From Helicobacter mustelae (GTDB lineage: Bacteria; Campylobacterota; Campylobacteria; Campylobacterales; Helicobacteraceae): a stretch of DNA of 64,000 nucleotides. Shown in pieces: positions 54,862 through 64,000 of the stretch (positions within the stretch are counted from its first letter, which is position 1; every line of letters starts with the position of its first letter). The position numbers and the translations under genes are program-made. Location of the stretch: positions 1,302,001 through 1,366,000 of the forward strand of contig NZ_LS483446.1 in NCBI RefSeq assembly GCF_900476215.1. The letters are read 5' to 3'. The notes under the pieces are model-generated. The model was given only the letters and a program-made list of their open reading frames with translations. It did no database searches and was not told the origin of the DNA.

Positions 54862-55973
54862 TGCAAGAAAGAATCTATGCCCTAAACCACGCTCCCATTC
54901 CCTTTTATTTCTCTCAAAATGCAAGAGATTTTATCGTAAGAGAAATCCCACTCTATGCCTTTAGCAACAAGGGAGAGCATCATATCTTGCACGTCCGAAA
55001 AAAAGGCCTAAGCACCCAGGAAATGCTAAAAATCCTTAGCAATGTTTTGGGATGCAGGATCCAAGAATTTGGATATGCGGGACTCAAAGACAAATCTGCC
55101 ACTACCACGCAATATCTCTCCATTAATAAAAAATTTACCAAAGATCTAGCCATCCATCTCCCCGTCCTCAAAGAGCAGGGGATCAAAATCCTTGATGAGA
55201 CCTATCATGACAATAAGATTAAGCTCGGTCACCTCAAGGGAAATTCCTTTTTTATCCGTCTCAAAAAAATCACTCCGCTGCTTGCCATGCAATTAGAAAA
55301 TGCTATTCAAAAAATTCGCACACAAGGCCTGCCAAATTACTTTGGCTATCAGCGCTTTGGCAAATACCAAGACAATCATAAAGAGGGCCAAAAAATCGCG
55401 CATAAGCAAAAAAAATATCGCAATAAAACCCTGCAAAATTTCCTGCTCAATAGCTATCAAAGCGAACTTTTCAATCAATGGCTCTGCAGACGCATCAAAC
55501 TTGCCAAAATTTTTGCGCACTTCTCTACAAAGGAAATCCCAAGGGCGCTTAAGCTAGAAGGCTTTGACCTAGAGCCTCAAAGCATCCCCCTCCTCAAAAA
55601 CCAACCCCATTTTTTCAAAATCCTCAAGGGTGATGTCTTAGAGCATTATCCATTTGGGAGGCTTTTTTGTACCAATTTAGATGAAAATGATGTGATGCGA
55701 TTTTTTCAAAAATCCCTCGCTCCCACAGGCTTGCTCTGTGGAAGGGGGGCATTTTTGGCACAAGATGATGCGCGAAAAATTGAGGAATTGTTCATTGATG
55801 ATAAAATGGATTGCAATAGCACTAGACGCTATGCATGGGTATGGCCAGAGGAGGTTACTTATCGCTTTTTAGAAAAAGAAGCATGGTTTGAAATGGGGTT
55901 TTATCTGCCAAAGGGAAGCTATGCTACAATCTTTTTAGAAGAACTCGCTCATCAAGAAATTTCAATCCATTGA
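54861..55973 (+). CDS. truD: tRNA pseudouridine-13 synthase TruD
   Basis: Modifies U13 of tRNA-Glu. 370 residues from the ATG at 54861 (a TTG one codon earlier is unlikely). Catalytic Asp is in [15 protein letters not shown], and [10 protein letters not shown] plus the late [11 protein letters not shown] block confirm the family. Followed with overlap by htpX, as in H. pylori. Confidence 0.95.
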   Translation: MQERIYALNHAPIPFYFSQNARDFIVREIPLYAFSNKGEHHILHVRKKGLSTQEMLKILSNVLGCRIQEFGYAGLKDKSATTTQYLSINKKFTKDLAIHLPVLKEQGIKILDETYHDNKIKLGHLKGNSFFIRLKKITPLLAMQLENAIQKIRTQGLPNYFGYQRFGKYQDNHKEGQKIAHKQKKYRNKTLQNFLLNSYQSELFNQWLCRRIKLAKIFAHFSTKEIPRALKLEGFDLEPQSIPLLKNQPHFFKILKGDVLEHYPFGRLFCTNLDENDVMRFFQKSLAPTGLLCGRGAFLAQDDARKIEELFIDDKMDCNSTRRYAWVWPEEVTYRFLEKEAWFEMGFYLPKGSYATIFLEELAHQEISIH

Positions 55974-55987
55974 TTCAAGGAGGATGC

Positions 55988-56920
55988 ATGCATTTTGAAT
56001 CCATTATTGCCCGCAATCATCAAAAAAGCATGGCAGTGATTTTTACTTACATTGCGATCTTTATTTTTGCAGGCCTCTTGTTGGATTTGGTGCGCATCAA
56101 TGCAGCAAATTTCACCAATGGACTCATCTCCCTCATAAGCTTTGAGGTTTTCCCCACTATCACTGTTGTGATGTGCCTAATCGCAGGAATCCTCATTGCT
56201 TATAGCATCAGCAGCTTTGATCGCATCATGCTAAGTGGCAGCAACTACAAAGAAATCAATCCTTGCTACACCCTGAGCACCAAGGAGCAAAAAATCTACA
56301 ATCTTTTTCATGATTTACTAAACTCTGCCAGACTCCCCTTCACACCAAAGCTCTACATCATTGACGCACCTTATATGAATGCCTTTGCAAGTGGGTGGAA
56401 TTCTAGAAATTCTCTCATTGCACTCACTACTGGGATCATAGATCGTTTGAGTGATGAGGAGCTACAGGCAGTGATGGCCCATGAGCTCAGTCATATTCGT
56501 CACGGAGACATTCGCCTCACCCTATGCGTGGGAATACTGAGTAATATTCTGCTTTTAATCGCCAATTATGCAGTGTTTTTTTTACTGGGAGGAAATCGCA
56601 GAGAAGGAGCAAACACAGCGCGAAATATTTTGCTTATCTTGCAGTTTGTTTTGCCCATTTTTACCTTTTTGCTACAAATGTATCTTAGCCGAAGCAGGGA
56701 ATATATGGCAGATAGCGGGGCGGCATATTTGATGCATGATAATCGAGCGATGATTCGCGCACTGCAAAAAATTTCCCAAGATTATTCAGAAAATGATTAT
56801 AAAAATCTCGATATCAACCCCACACGAAAGGCTGCCTATATCTTTAGTGAAGATGCATTCAGCACCCATCCCAGCATCAAAAATCGCATCGCAGTTTTAT
56901 TGGGGAAAAAATATGATTAA
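55988..56920 (+). CDS. htpX: Membrane zinc metalloprotease HtpX
   Basis: Inner-membrane quality-control protease. 310 residues from the ATG at 55988, which has AAGGAGG four bases upstream. Two N-terminal transmembrane helices, the zinc site HELSH in [12 protein letters not shown] (near 161) and a further Glu in SRSREYMAD. It overlaps folE by eight bases. Confidence 0.94.
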   Translation: MHFESIIARNHQKSMAVIFTYIAIFIFAGLLLDLVRINAANFTNGLISLISFEVFPTITVVMCLIAGILIAYSISSFDRIMLSGSNYKEINPCYTLSTKEQKIYNLFHDLLNSARLPFTPKLYIIDAPYMNAFASGWNSRNSLIALTTGIIDRLSDEELQAVMAHELSHIRHGDIRLTLCVGILSNILLLIANYAVFFLLGGNRREGANTARNILLILQFVLPIFTFLLQMYLSRSREYMADSGAAYLMHDNRAMIRALQKISQDYSENDYKNLDINPTRKAAYIFSEDAFSTHPSIKNRIAVLLGKKYD

Positions 56921-57458
56921 TTTTGAAAAATTCTTCTTGAAAATCGGAGAGGATCCCAACCGAGAGGGCTTAAGAGATACTCCAAAACGCATCAAGAAGC
57001 TTTATGAAAGCCTCTTTGATGGCTATCATAAAGACATAGATCAAGCACTGGGCAGCGTGTTTAATGAAGAGCATTTTGATAGCATGATTACGCTCAAAGA
57101 TATGGAATTTTATTCCATGTGCGAGCATCATCTCCTGCCTTTTTTTGGCAAGATCCACATCGGTTACATTCCCAATGAGAAACTCGCTGGCATTGGTGGG
57201 CTAGCAAGGCTGGTGGATATTTTTGCACATCGCTTGCAAATCCAAGAACGCTTCACCAACCAAATCGCTGATATATTGATGCAAAAGCTAAGTCCCAAGG
57301 GCGTAATGGTAACTTGCGAGGCGACACATCTTTGCATGCGCATGCAGGGCATGCAAAAACAACATGCCAACATCCACACCAGCGCAGTCAGAGGGATTTT
57401 CAAAACAGATAGCCGAACGCGCTCAGAATTCATCGCCTTTGTGGCAGCAAAATCTTAA
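56913..57458 (+). CDS. folE: GTP cyclohydrolase I
   Basis: First enzyme of folate and queuosine precursor synthesis. 181 residues from the ATG at 56913; the open frame extends upstream but only inside htpX. Zinc ligands lie in [14 protein letters not shown] and THLCMRMQG, and [20 protein letters not shown] is canonical. Converges on ftsW with a short overlap. Confidence 0.95.
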   Translation: MINFEKFFLKIGEDPNREGLRDTPKRIKKLYESLFDGYHKDIDQALGSVFNEEHFDSMITLKDMEFYSMCEHHLLPFFGKIHIGYIPNEKLAGIGGLARLVDIFAHRLQIQERFTNQIADILMQKLSPKGVMVTCEATHLCMRMQGMQKQHANIHTSAVRGIFKTDSRTRSEFIAFVAAKS

Positions 57459-58612
57459 AGATTCTTTGCCTTTTTAGACAGAGCCAAAACAATCCCGATG
57501 GCGATGCAGTTAGCGAGCATGGAACTGCCCCCATAAGTGAGAAATGGCACAGCAATGCCCTTGAGTGGGATCACACCTGTCACACCCAAAGCATTAATAA
57601 AGAATCCTCCCCCCAAGAGCAGGCAGATCCCCATGCAAAAGAGAAAATGAGGCTTTTCCTCCATGCGATTTGCGATCCGCAAAATCCGAAAAATAATGAA
57701 CATAAAAATCATAAGACACAGAAGAAATCCCACCAATCCCATTTCCTCACTCAAACCCGCTAGCACCATATCTGTATGCACATCACTCAGAAATCCAAGC
57801 TTCACAATCCCCTCGCCAATCCCTTGTCCAAAAAATCCCCCGTGAAAAATCGCATAACCCGCATTATGAATCTGATAGGGCTCAGGGACATTTTCGATGC
57901 GAATGAGGCTGGCAAGATTACTGGGAAGATAATTAAGGATGGAGTCTTGAAACACTCCCCACCACAGCCTAATACGCTCCATGCGATGAGGATAGATGGC
58001 AATCAACAAAGAACCTCCCGTTAAAGCTGCGAATAAAAAGCTAAAAATTAGCAATAAACGACCTCCGCTGAGTGCGAGCAAAACTACAAATACCACAAGA
58101 AGCAAAAATGTTTGTCCAAAATCATTCTGAAAAAAGGTAAAAATCAGCACGATGAGGGCAAACACCACCAAATAAGGAATAATCTTTTTAATCTGCTCAC
58201 CTAGGGTATCTTCTTTGTCAATCTTGCGAGAAAAACTCCATGCCAAAAAAAATACAAAGCCTATCTTGAAAAATTCCACAGGGGCAAGAGAGAAGCCAAG
58301 AAAGTGAATCCAGCGCTTAGCCCCGCCAGTGACTGGCGCAATAGATTCTGGCAAAAACAGTAGCACAATGCTAATGACAAAAAACACCCCAAAAATAAAA
58401 AACCCTAGGCTATTGAAAATCTTGTCCATATCAAGATAAGAAAAGCCCCACATCAAAAAAATCCCAAGGGATGCGGCAAAGAATTCTCGGATAAAAAAAT
58501 GAAATTCCCCATAATGATAATAAATTGCAGGATAAGTGGAGAGAGAGAAACTCATAATCGTGCCCATTGTAATCAACAAAACACAGAGAATAAAAAGCTT
58601 AGAATCAGCCAT
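57455..58612 (-). CDS. ftsW: Septal peptidoglycan polymerase FtsW
   Basis: SEDS-family glycosyltransferase working with a class B PBP. 385 residues, ten helices, from the ATG at 58612, which has AGAGG upstream. SAPVEF-type LAPVEFFKIGFVFFLAW and FLTYGGSSMLANCIAIGIVLALS are SEDS signatures. Like H. pylori (HP1560), it is divergent from flgB. RodA is the other possible identity. Confidence 0.85.
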   Translation of the reverse strand: MADSKLFILCVLLITMGTIMSFSLSTYPAIYYHYGEFHFFIREFFAASLGIFLMWGFSYLDMDKIFNSLGFFIFGVFFVISIVLLFLPESIAPVTGGAKRWIHFLGFSLAPVEFFKIGFVFFLAWSFSRKIDKEDTLGEQIKKIIPYLVVFALIVLIFTFFQNDFGQTFLLLVVFVVLLALSGGRLLLIFSFLFAALTGGSLLIAIYPHRMERIRLWWGVFQDSILNYLPSNLASLIRIENVPEPYQIHNAGYAIFHGGFFGQGIGEGIVKLGFLSDVHTDMVLAGLSEEMGLVGFLLCLMIFMFIIFRILRIANRMEEKPHFLFCMGICLLLGGGFFINALGVTGVIPLKGIAVPFLTYGGSSMLANCIAIGIVLALSKKAKNL

Positions 58613-59096
58613 GAAAACCTCTTGGTGGATTTGCATCTTTTGCGTATTTTATCAAATTTTCCCCTGCTTGGCAGATTTTGCCTGGCAGATTTCACCCCCA
58701 TATTACGCACTTGGGATTTTACAAAATCCTGATAGAAAGCCCTTTAAACCCCAGTGAAATTGAAAATGAGGCTAGGATGCAAAAGAAAGCAATACCAAAG
58801 CGCAGTATGGATTTTTAAATCTTAACATCCTGGTAAAGAAGGGTATGCCATCAGCAGCGCTGCAATGATGTTGTTGTTAAAATCAACCAAAGATAGGGAT
58901 TTATGAGGATTTTCACAAATCCTTGAAATTGTCTGAGGGAATTTTGCAAGCGATGTGCAAAATGGCTGCAGAAATTTTACGATTTGGGCGTGCGATGCGT
59001 GAAAATCAAGAGAGGAGGGCTAAAAAAATGATTGCAGAAAATATTCAAGAAATGCAGCCAAGAGCCCCTTTCATTTTAGTGGACATACATACTATT
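58613..59096. other. Intergenic region between ftsW and flgB
   Basis: About 480 bp. A short plus-strand frame (58923-59123, TTG start; or an ATG at 59031 after GAGGAGG, 31 codons) is possible but overlaps the sigma-54 promoter and has no recognised family. No RNA structure stood out. Confidence 0.4.
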
Positions 59097-59114
59097 TTGG
59101 AATATTTTTTGCTT
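59097..59114 (+). promoter_or_regulatory. Sigma-54 (RpoN) promoter of flgBC-fliE
   Basis: TTGGAATATTTTTTGCTT carries GG at 59099-59100 and GC at 59111-59112 with exactly ten bases between, the -24/-12 geometry. Transcription should start near 59124, 18 bp before the flgB GTG. In Helicobacter RpoN with FlgR drives the middle flagellar genes. Confidence 0.85.
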
Positions 59115-59141
59115 GGATTCTAACAAATTTTAGGAGTCACC

Positions 59142-59582
59142 GTGAATAGAAATCCAGTGCTTGAAGTTTCAAGGGCCTATCCCTTTGTCTATGAGGCATT
59201 AGACTATCGCTCCATGCGTCAAGATCTCATTGCTAGCAATATCGCCAATGTGGACACTCCTTTTTATCGTCCTAAAGACATTGATTTTGAGCATTATCTC
59301 GCCCAAGAAAAGGCCAGAATTTTTGATAACAAACCTCATTTGGAACTAGAAATGGCACAAACTTCTAAAAATCATCTTAAGGGTGGGGATACACAATCCT
59401 ACCGCCCTACTACATTTTTTCGAGATGGGCATCTGGCGCGCAATGATGGAAACAGTGTGGACTTGGATGTAGAAACTAGTGAGATGGGAAAAAACAGCAT
59501 AATGTATCAAGCCCTCACCACCGCGCTCAAGAAGCACAGAGGCATCTTTACTTATGCAATAGATTCTGGAAGAAATTTATAA
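59142..59582 (+). CDS. flgB: Flagellar rod protein FlgB
   Basis: Proximal rod subunit. 146 residues from a GTG at 59142 with TAGGAGT upstream. The rod signature near the N-terminus is LIASNIANVDTPFYRPKDIDFE, and the C-terminal helix (MYQALTTALKKHRGIFTYAI) is typical. First gene of the RpoN-type operon. Confidence 0.96.
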   Translation: MNRNPVLEVSRAYPFVYEALDYRSMRQDLIASNIANVDTPFYRPKDIDFEHYLAQEKARIFDNKPHLELEMAQTSKNHLKGGDTQSYRPTTFFRDGHLARNDGNSVDLDVETSEMGKNSIMYQALTTALKKHRGIFTYAIDSGRNL

Positions 59583-59595
59583 ATAGGAGATTAAA

Positions 59596-60090
59596 ATGGC
59601 TTTTTTATCAAGTTTTGACATCAGTGGATATGGACTCTCAGCACAGCGCTTCCGTACCAACATCATTTCTAGCAATATCGCCAATGCAAATACCACACGC
59701 ACAGATGAGGGCGGGCCCTACCGCAGACAAGAGGTTGTTTTTAAAGCCTTTGATTTTAATAAAATCCTGAATGAAAAAATTGCCAAGGAAAATGAAAATC
59801 TCGCCTATGAAGATCCCCTTGATGAAAAAGAATTCGGAAAATTACCAAAACCCGCTATAATGAGCGTCTATGTGGACAAGGTTGTACGCGATGATAGGGA
59901 ACCGTTAATGAAGTATGATCCTAGCCACCCTGATGCGAATGCAGATGGATATGTTGCATATCCCAATGTCAATCCAGTGGTGGAGATGGCAGATCTAATT
60001 GAGGCAACAAGAGCCTACCAAGCCAACGTCGCAGCATTCCAAAGTGCCAAAAATATGGCCAACAATGCAATTACTATGTTGCAAGCTTAA
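59596..60090 (+). CDS. flgC: Flagellar rod protein FlgC
   Basis: Proximal rod subunit, 164 residues, AGGAG upstream. Signature SAQRFRTNIISSNIANANTTRTDEGGPYRRQ, and the C-terminal VVEMADLIEATRAYQANVAAFQSAKNMANNAI is standard for rod and hook proteins. Confidence 0.97.
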   Translation: MAFLSSFDISGYGLSAQRFRTNIISSNIANANTTRTDEGGPYRRQEVVFKAFDFNKILNEKIAKENENLAYEDPLDEKEFGKLPKPAIMSVYVDKVVRDDREPLMKYDPSHPDANADGYVAYPNVNPVVEMADLIEATRAYQANVAAFQSAKNMANNAITMLQA

Positions 60091-60107
60091 TGAGGTGAAA
60101 AAGATTC

Positions 60108-60413
60108 ATGGAAAAATTAAACACAAGCAATTTACTCAAGCTCAATCAAGTGGATCAAAAAGCGAGTGCCAGTGTCAAGAAAACCAGCGACAGTAATGAT
60201 TTTTCCAAACTTTTAAAAAAATCCATTGATGAGCTCAATCAAGCCCAAGAAAGCTCTGACAAGGCATTGGTAGATATGGCAACAGGTCAGATTAAGGATT
60301 TGCATCAAGCAGCCATCGCTATTGGCAGAGCAGAAACCAGCATGAAACTCATGCTAGAGGTGAGAAATAAGGCCATTAGCGCTTACAAAGAGATTTTGCG
60401 AACGCAGGTCTAA
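60108..60413 (+). CDS. fliE: Flagellar hook-basal body complex protein FliE
   Basis: Links MS-ring and rod. 101 residues. The C-terminal helix LHQAAIAIGRAETSMKLMLEVRNKAISAYKEILR is the FliE hallmark. Third gene of the flgBC-fliE operon. Confidence 0.96.
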   Translation: MEKLNTSNLLKLNQVDQKASASVKKTSDSNDFSKLLKKSIDELNQAQESSDKALVDMATGQIKDLHQAAIAIGRAETSMKLMLEVRNKAISAYKEILRTQV

Positions 60414-60414
60414 G

Positions 60415-60426
60415 CGACTTTAGTCG
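60415..60426. repeat. 12-bp palindrome between fliE and the PBP2 gene
   Basis: CGACTTTAGTCG, perfect, filling the gap between the fliE stop and the next ATG. It has the same core as the 18-bp palindrome inside the restriction-modification gene. It occupies the place where a ribosome site would be. Confidence 0.6.
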
Positions 60427-62187
60427 ATGAATGAACAAAGCGGAAGAATTGTCAAAGTTTTTTCGGTATTTGTTGTTTTTATTATCATCGCCTTGCTCCT
60501 TTGCCTCTTCACCCTGGGCAAGATCCTAGGACCCAATCACATTCCTTTTTGGCAAAGCAAAAGAATCCAAGTGGCCACGCGAGGATCGATTTATAGTGAT
60601 GATAATTTCGATCTTGCCTCCAGCCAAGTCCTCTACAAAGTAAGCATCAACACCCTCTCCATCGATCCAGATAAACGTGAGCTTTTTATCAATCTTTTTA
60701 GCATTTACAGTGGTATGAGCAGGGAAGAATTACAAGCCAAGCTCAAGCAAAAGGGCTACATTGTCTTCTCCTATAATATCCCTGCAAATGTCGCCGCCAA
60801 TCTTAGGCAGCTTAGGAGCAAGCTGCTAGCCTATGATGTATTTCGAGAATATCAAGATAGCAGCGGCAGAATCGTGCAAAAGATGGGTATTGATGTGGAG
60901 GTCAGCGGCATCAATCGTAATTACGCCTATAATGATGCATTGGAACCAGTTTTGGGCTATGTGAAAAAAAGAGAAGCCAGAAGTGTGACCATCCCTGAGG
61001 GAGTCAAGGGTCTGGAGAAGTATTACAACAAAGAACTCTCTCCCAAGCAAAATGGGATCGAGAGGGGAGATCGTGATATCCGCGGCAACATCATCCGAAA
61101 CAAAACCACAATCCTAAGAGAAAGAATCAATGGTTCAGACATTGCCTTGCATGTCAATCTAGGCTTGCAGCGCAAAGTCGAAAAAATGCTCGATGAATTT
61201 TATCAGCAATATCAGGTTGATGAAATCGTAGCTGGGGTGATGGACCCAAAAAGCGGAGCGATCTTTGCACTGGCAACCACCAATCGCTTTGACCCCAAGA
61301 ATATCACTTCAAATCATGCCCTCAATGCCTCTGTGACAGAGCGCCCATTTGAGCCTGGGAGCACGATTAAGCCCATTGTTTTTTCGATTTTGTTAGACAA
61401 AAATCTCATCAATCCTCTAGAACTCATCGATTTAAACAAAGGGTTTTTGCAGCTAGGGCGCTACACCATCAAGGATGACATCTATCCCAAAAAAAATTCC
61501 ATCGTCCAAGACATCCTCATTCGCTCCAGCAATGTGGGCATGATTAAGATCTCGCGCAAACTTAGTGGAAAGGAATTCTATGAGGGACTTAAAAGCTTTG
61601 GTATCTCAGAGGCAAGTGGCATCGATCTGCCCTATGAGCGCGATGGTGTGATCCCAAGCATCAGAAAACTAAGCGGGGAGGCTTATAAGGCAAGCGCATC
61701 CTATGGCTATGGTCTCACCACAACCTTCATCCAGCTATTACGGGCCTATGGGGTTTTTTGCAATAATGGAATCCTAGTCACCCCACATTTGATTAAAAAC
61801 ATCACAGATCCTGATGGAAAAATCACCACCCCCACATTCCCCACCAGACAGGCTATTGCCGCACCCACCGCGCGCAAGATCCAGGAAATTTTAATCAAAA
61901 CCGTGCAAGAAGGTACAGGAAAACGTGCTAAAATCGATAACCTCATCGTGGGTGGGAAAACCGGCACAGCAAGGATTGCCAAAAGTGGGGGCGGATATAG
62001 CGACAACATCTATAATGGCTCTTTTTTTGGTTTTGTTAAAGGAGGCAATCAAACCTATGTGATTGGGGTAGTGGTATTTGGGACGCAGCACAAAGAAGAT
62101 TATTATGGAAGCCAGACTGCCGCCCCTATTTTCAAAGAAATTGCACGTATCATGCAGAAACAAAATTTTTTTAAGGAACAGAAATGA
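60427..62187 (+). CDS. ftsI: Class B penicillin-binding protein (PBP2/FtsI type)
   Basis: Peptidoglycan transpeptidase of the septal complex. 586 residues: N-terminal transmembrane helix (FSVFVVFIIIALLLCLF), dimerisation domain, then the transpeptidase with SxxK in GSTIKP, SxN in RSSNVGM and KTGTA in GGKTGTARI. No Shine-Dalgarno is seen; the start sits right after a palindrome. H. pylori has the same gene (HP1556) after fliE. Confidence 0.93.
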   Translation: MNEQSGRIVKVFSVFVVFIIIALLLCLFTLGKILGPNHIPFWQSKRIQVATRGSIYSDDNFDLASSQVLYKVSINTLSIDPDKRELFINLFSIYSGMSREELQAKLKQKGYIVFSYNIPANVAANLRQLRSKLLAYDVFREYQDSSGRIVQKMGIDVEVSGINRNYAYNDALEPVLGYVKKREARSVTIPEGVKGLEKYYNKELSPKQNGIERGDRDIRGNIIRNKTTILRERINGSDIALHVNLGLQRKVEKMLDEFYQQYQVDEIVAGVMDPKSGAIFALATTNRFDPKNITSNHALNASVTERPFEPGSTIKPIVFSILLDKNLINPLELIDLNKGFLQLGRYTIKDDIYPKKNSIVQDILIRSSNVGMIKISRKLSGKEFYEGLKSFGISEASGIDLPYERDGVIPSIRKLSGEAYKASASYGYGLTTTFIQLLRAYGVFCNNGILVTPHLIKNITDPDGKITTPTFPTRQAIAAPTARKIQEILIKTVQEGTGKRAKIDNLIVGGKTGTARIAKSGGGYSDNIYNGSFFGFVKGGNQTYVIGVVVFGTQHKEDYYGSQTAAPIFKEIARIMQKQNFFKEQK

Positions 62188-62885
62188 AAAAACTTTTAAT
62201 TTTAGGATTGTTGAGTGGATTTTTTTGGGCAGATCAGGTCGAGGAAAACATCATAAAAGCCTTTGAAGGGGAAAAAATGCCAGTGAAAAAAATCATTGCC
62301 ATAGAAACCCTCAATAGTGGGCTTTCCATCGCACTGGTAGAAGAGGAGAATGGCATGCAAATGCCTGTTTTTATCACCAGTGATGGTAAAAATATCATAG
62401 GCATTGGTGATCCTCTCATTATGGGAGATCATAATTTCCAGGAAAAACTTCGCCTGATGTACAAAACAGCAATGCATCACAATCAAAAAAGCACTGATGT
62501 TAAGATTCTAAAAAGCGTCCCAGAAGATGCATGGATCCATCTCAATGGGCAGGGAAAAAGCGGCAGCATTTATATGGTCGTGGACGCCAATTGCTCTTTT
62601 TGCAAACAAGAAATCGCAAAACTAGAAGAAACCATGAAAAACTATAAAGATGTTTCCTTGCTCTTTGTGGGACTGCTTAATGAAAATTCTCTGCACAAAG
62701 CCACCAAGGTTTATAAGCTGATCAAAAACACAAAATCCCAGCAGCAAATCATGGCCATTATCCACCAATCTTTTGATAAGAACTTCAAGGCAGATAAAAA
62801 TGTGGATAATAGTTTTGCGCAGAAAAACAGCAAGGCCATCATCTCTGCTGGCGTGCGCGGTGTGCCCTATATCATCACAGATTAA
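62184..62885 (+). CDS. Periplasmic thioredoxin-fold protein, DsbC/DsbG-like
   Basis: 233 residues with an N-terminal signal peptide (LLILGLLSGFFWA). An N-terminal DsbC-like dimerisation part (about 18-100) with VKKIIAIETLNSG and FITSDGKNIIGIGD precedes a thioredoxin domain with the redox pair CSFC (137-140) and the cis-Pro site GVRGVPYIIT at the end. It overlaps the PBP2 gene by four bases. It may act on envelope proteins as H. pylori HP0231 does; oxidase versus isomerase cannot be read. Confidence 0.85.
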   Translation: MKKLLILGLLSGFFWADQVEENIIKAFEGEKMPVKKIIAIETLNSGLSIALVEEENGMQMPVFITSDGKNIIGIGDPLIMGDHNFQEKLRLMYKTAMHHNQKSTDVKILKSVPEDAWIHLNGQGKSGSIYMVVDANCSFCKQEIAKLEETMKNYKDVSLLFVGLLNENSLHKATKVYKLIKNTKSQQQIMAIIHQSFDKNFKADKNVDNSFAQKNSKAIISAGVRGVPYIITD

Positions 62886-63169
62886 TTCCTGGCAATAATT
62901 TTCAGAATCCGCCAAGCATAAACCCCACGCCATCAAGCCTCTTGGAGGCGATAGGAAAATCTTATGAAAATCCATGAAAATCCCCCACAAGCCCAGTATC
63001 ACAGGGCCATCCCGACTCCTTTATCCCCCACGTCCATCCTACCCACCCATTCCCCTTACTTGACCCTTGATCTCATTTGTATGCACCGCTTGGGTCATTC
63101 TACCCCGATTTATCCACTCTGCTTGACCTCTGGTCTCACTCATTTTTTCACATCATGAGGTACACTGAA
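62886..63169. other. Intergenic region before pnuC
   Basis: About 284 bp, C- and T-rich on the plus strand, with two related words CTTGACCCTTGATCTCA and CTTGACCTCTGGTCTCA about 65 bp apart. No THI-box (TPP riboswitch) elements are visible, although the downstream genes are thiamine-linked. Confidence 0.45.
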
Positions 63170-63856
63170 ATGCGAAATTTTTTACGATACCAATTTGCCA
63201 ATCTCTCTGCATCCTTTTGGGGAGTACTGTTTCTTTGCTGTGCATGCGTGCTTGTTTTTGGAATTTACTCCCAAGATCATGTCCTCAATCTCATTGGCGC
63301 CATTCTAGGCGTGCTTTTTGCTTTTTTTGCTGGGGCTGGCAAACCCATCTGCTTCATATTTGGGATTTTCTATTCTGTATTGATGATTTTCATCACATTT
63401 GAAGCAAAACTCTATATCGAGCTGTGGCTCAATCTTTTTTATCTCCCCATCAATGTCATAGCCCTGACTCTATGGCAGAAAAATCTCAATGACGAAAAAA
63501 AGCGTGTGCGAGTCCATAAACTCACCCCCACAGCTCTGCTTTTAGTTCTTGTTGGGATTGCCATCCTAAGCATAGCATTATGGCAAATAGGTGTGGCATT
63601 TCATGCGGAATTTGCCCTGCTTAATTCCATTACCACCGTTTTGCAAATCGTTGCATTCATCCTGCAAACGCAGCGTTATGCCCAGCATTACTGGCTTGTG
63701 ACATTGGCAAATCTTATTATGGTTTACATTTGGCTTAAGATTTCTCTTGGAGATTTCAAATTCATCTTCCAATTCCTCAATAGCCTTGTGTTTTTGGGGA
63801 TCGGAATTTATTATGCCCTGCAGTGGTACAAAATAGCAAGCGAGAAAGAATCATGA
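63170..63856 (+). CDS. pnuC: PnuC-family vitamin transporter, probably PnuT (thiamine)
   Basis: Seven-helix vitamin transporter. 228 residues from the ATG at 63170, which has GAGG upstream. The family blocks LNLFYLPINVIALTLWQKN and WLVTLANLIMVYIWLKI are seen. It overlaps a thiamine pyrophosphokinase gene by four bases, and in H. pylori the same pair occurs (HP1290-HP1291). Import followed by trapping as TPP is therefore likely, with thiamine as the substrate inferred from context. Confidence 0.87.
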   Translation: MRNFLRYQFANLSASFWGVLFLCCACVLVFGIYSQDHVLNLIGAILGVLFAFFAGAGKPICFIFGIFYSVLMIFITFEAKLYIELWLNLFYLPINVIALTLWQKNLNDEKKRVRVHKLTPTALLLVLVGIAILSIALWQIGVAFHAEFALLNSITTVLQIVAFILQTQRYAQHYWLVTLANLIMVYIWLKISLGDFKFIFQFLNSLVFLGIGIYYALQWYKIASEKES

Positions 63857-64000
63857 AAAATCATCCAAACAAAAAAGCATTCATTTTGGCCAATGGATCC
63901 TTCCCAAAGAACAAAGCGCTGCGCACACTCTTGCATGATGCAGAATTCCTTGTTGTATGCGATGGCGCGATGCGCCATTTGGAAGCTCTTGACATCCTGC
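63853..64000 (+). CDS. Thiamine pyrophosphokinase, N-terminal part
   Basis: 49 codons visible, cut by the window end. KKAFILANGSFPKNKALRTLL and FLVVCDGAMRHLEAL match the start of thiamine pyrophosphokinase, including the VCDGA metal site. Coupled to pnuC through ATGA. It would convert imported thiamine to the cofactor that Dxs and others need. Confidence 0.85.
   Translation, partial: MKNHPNKKAFILANGSFPKNKALRTLLHDAEFLVVCDGAMRHLEALDIL

Noticed and set aside
58923-59123. 66-codon open frame before flgB
   Set aside because: TTG start without a ribosome site, and its end overlaps the sigma-54 promoter; no family recognised.
62886-63169. TPP riboswitch before pnuC-tpk
   Set aside because: The conserved CTGAGA and ACCTGA elements are not present.

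Overview
The window is a chromosomal segment of an epsilonproteobacterial Helicobacter, very probably Helicobacter mustelae, the ferret gastric species. Gene blocks match H. pylori order: dxs-fliH-fliG-fliF, rpsU-fabG, nadC-nadA-psd, ubiA/comE/dnaB, recR and truD-htpX-folE, ftsW // flgB-flgC-fliE-pbp2, and pnuC-tpk. The species call rests mainly on a divergent pair, a GT6 blood-group-A type transferase beside an alpha-1,2-fucosyltransferase that reads like the H. mustelae FutL protein. Both are judgements from memory of the families; no search was run.

Layout. 1-7.4 kb (mostly minus): dxs (cut by the window edge), basal-body genes fliH/G/F, hisC with a PHP phosphatase, rsfS, nadD and nikR in one tight series. 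7.7-10.6 kb: a PepSY-type membrane protein, an alpha/beta hydrolase, a lipoprotein, a PAP2 phosphatase and tRNA-Arg. 10.7-18.9 kb: rpsU and fabG, then a restriction island where H. pylori has acpP. The island holds a 1781-residue type IIG-like restriction-modification enzyme with three tandem target-recognition modules, a broken acetyltransferase gene, an ASCH protein and a Fic enzyme. 18.9-23.4 kb: ribBA, tRNA-Gln, initiator tRNA-Met and the bgtA/futL locus with a C12 tract between the two genes. 23.6-28.7 kb is accessory DNA: a DUF302 protein, an HrgA-like HARE-HTH nuclease, a VWA-like protein, a second decayed DUF302 copy and a secreted DUF1561 toxin candidate.

29.1-34.3 kb holds the most unusual system: a variant Dnd (DNA phosphorothioation) operon of rhodanese-like protein, DndC, DndD and a DndE-FtsK fusion. 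No dndA or dndB is visible. A C8 tract lies where the rhodanese and dndC frames overlap, and losing one C would join them into a single protein, which suggests phase-variable DNA sulfur modification. A decayed Abi-like gene lies upstream.

35.4-64 kb is core genome: guaA, a lipoprotein cluster (LPP20 family, LpoB-like, COG3014), an NAD / phospholipid / menaquinone / dnaB series, yihY, a RepG-like small RNA divergent from hsrA, dnaJ, recR, cytochrome c553, alr, truD, htpX, folE, ftsW, flgBC-fliE behind a sigma-54 promoter, the PBP2 gene, a thioredoxin-fold periplasmic protein, pnuC and the start of a thiamine pyrophosphokinase gene.

The common theme is simple-sequence contingency DNA in the surface-glycan and DNA-modification genes: G9 and (AG)8 in the restriction-modification gene, C12 before futL, and C8 in the dnd operon.
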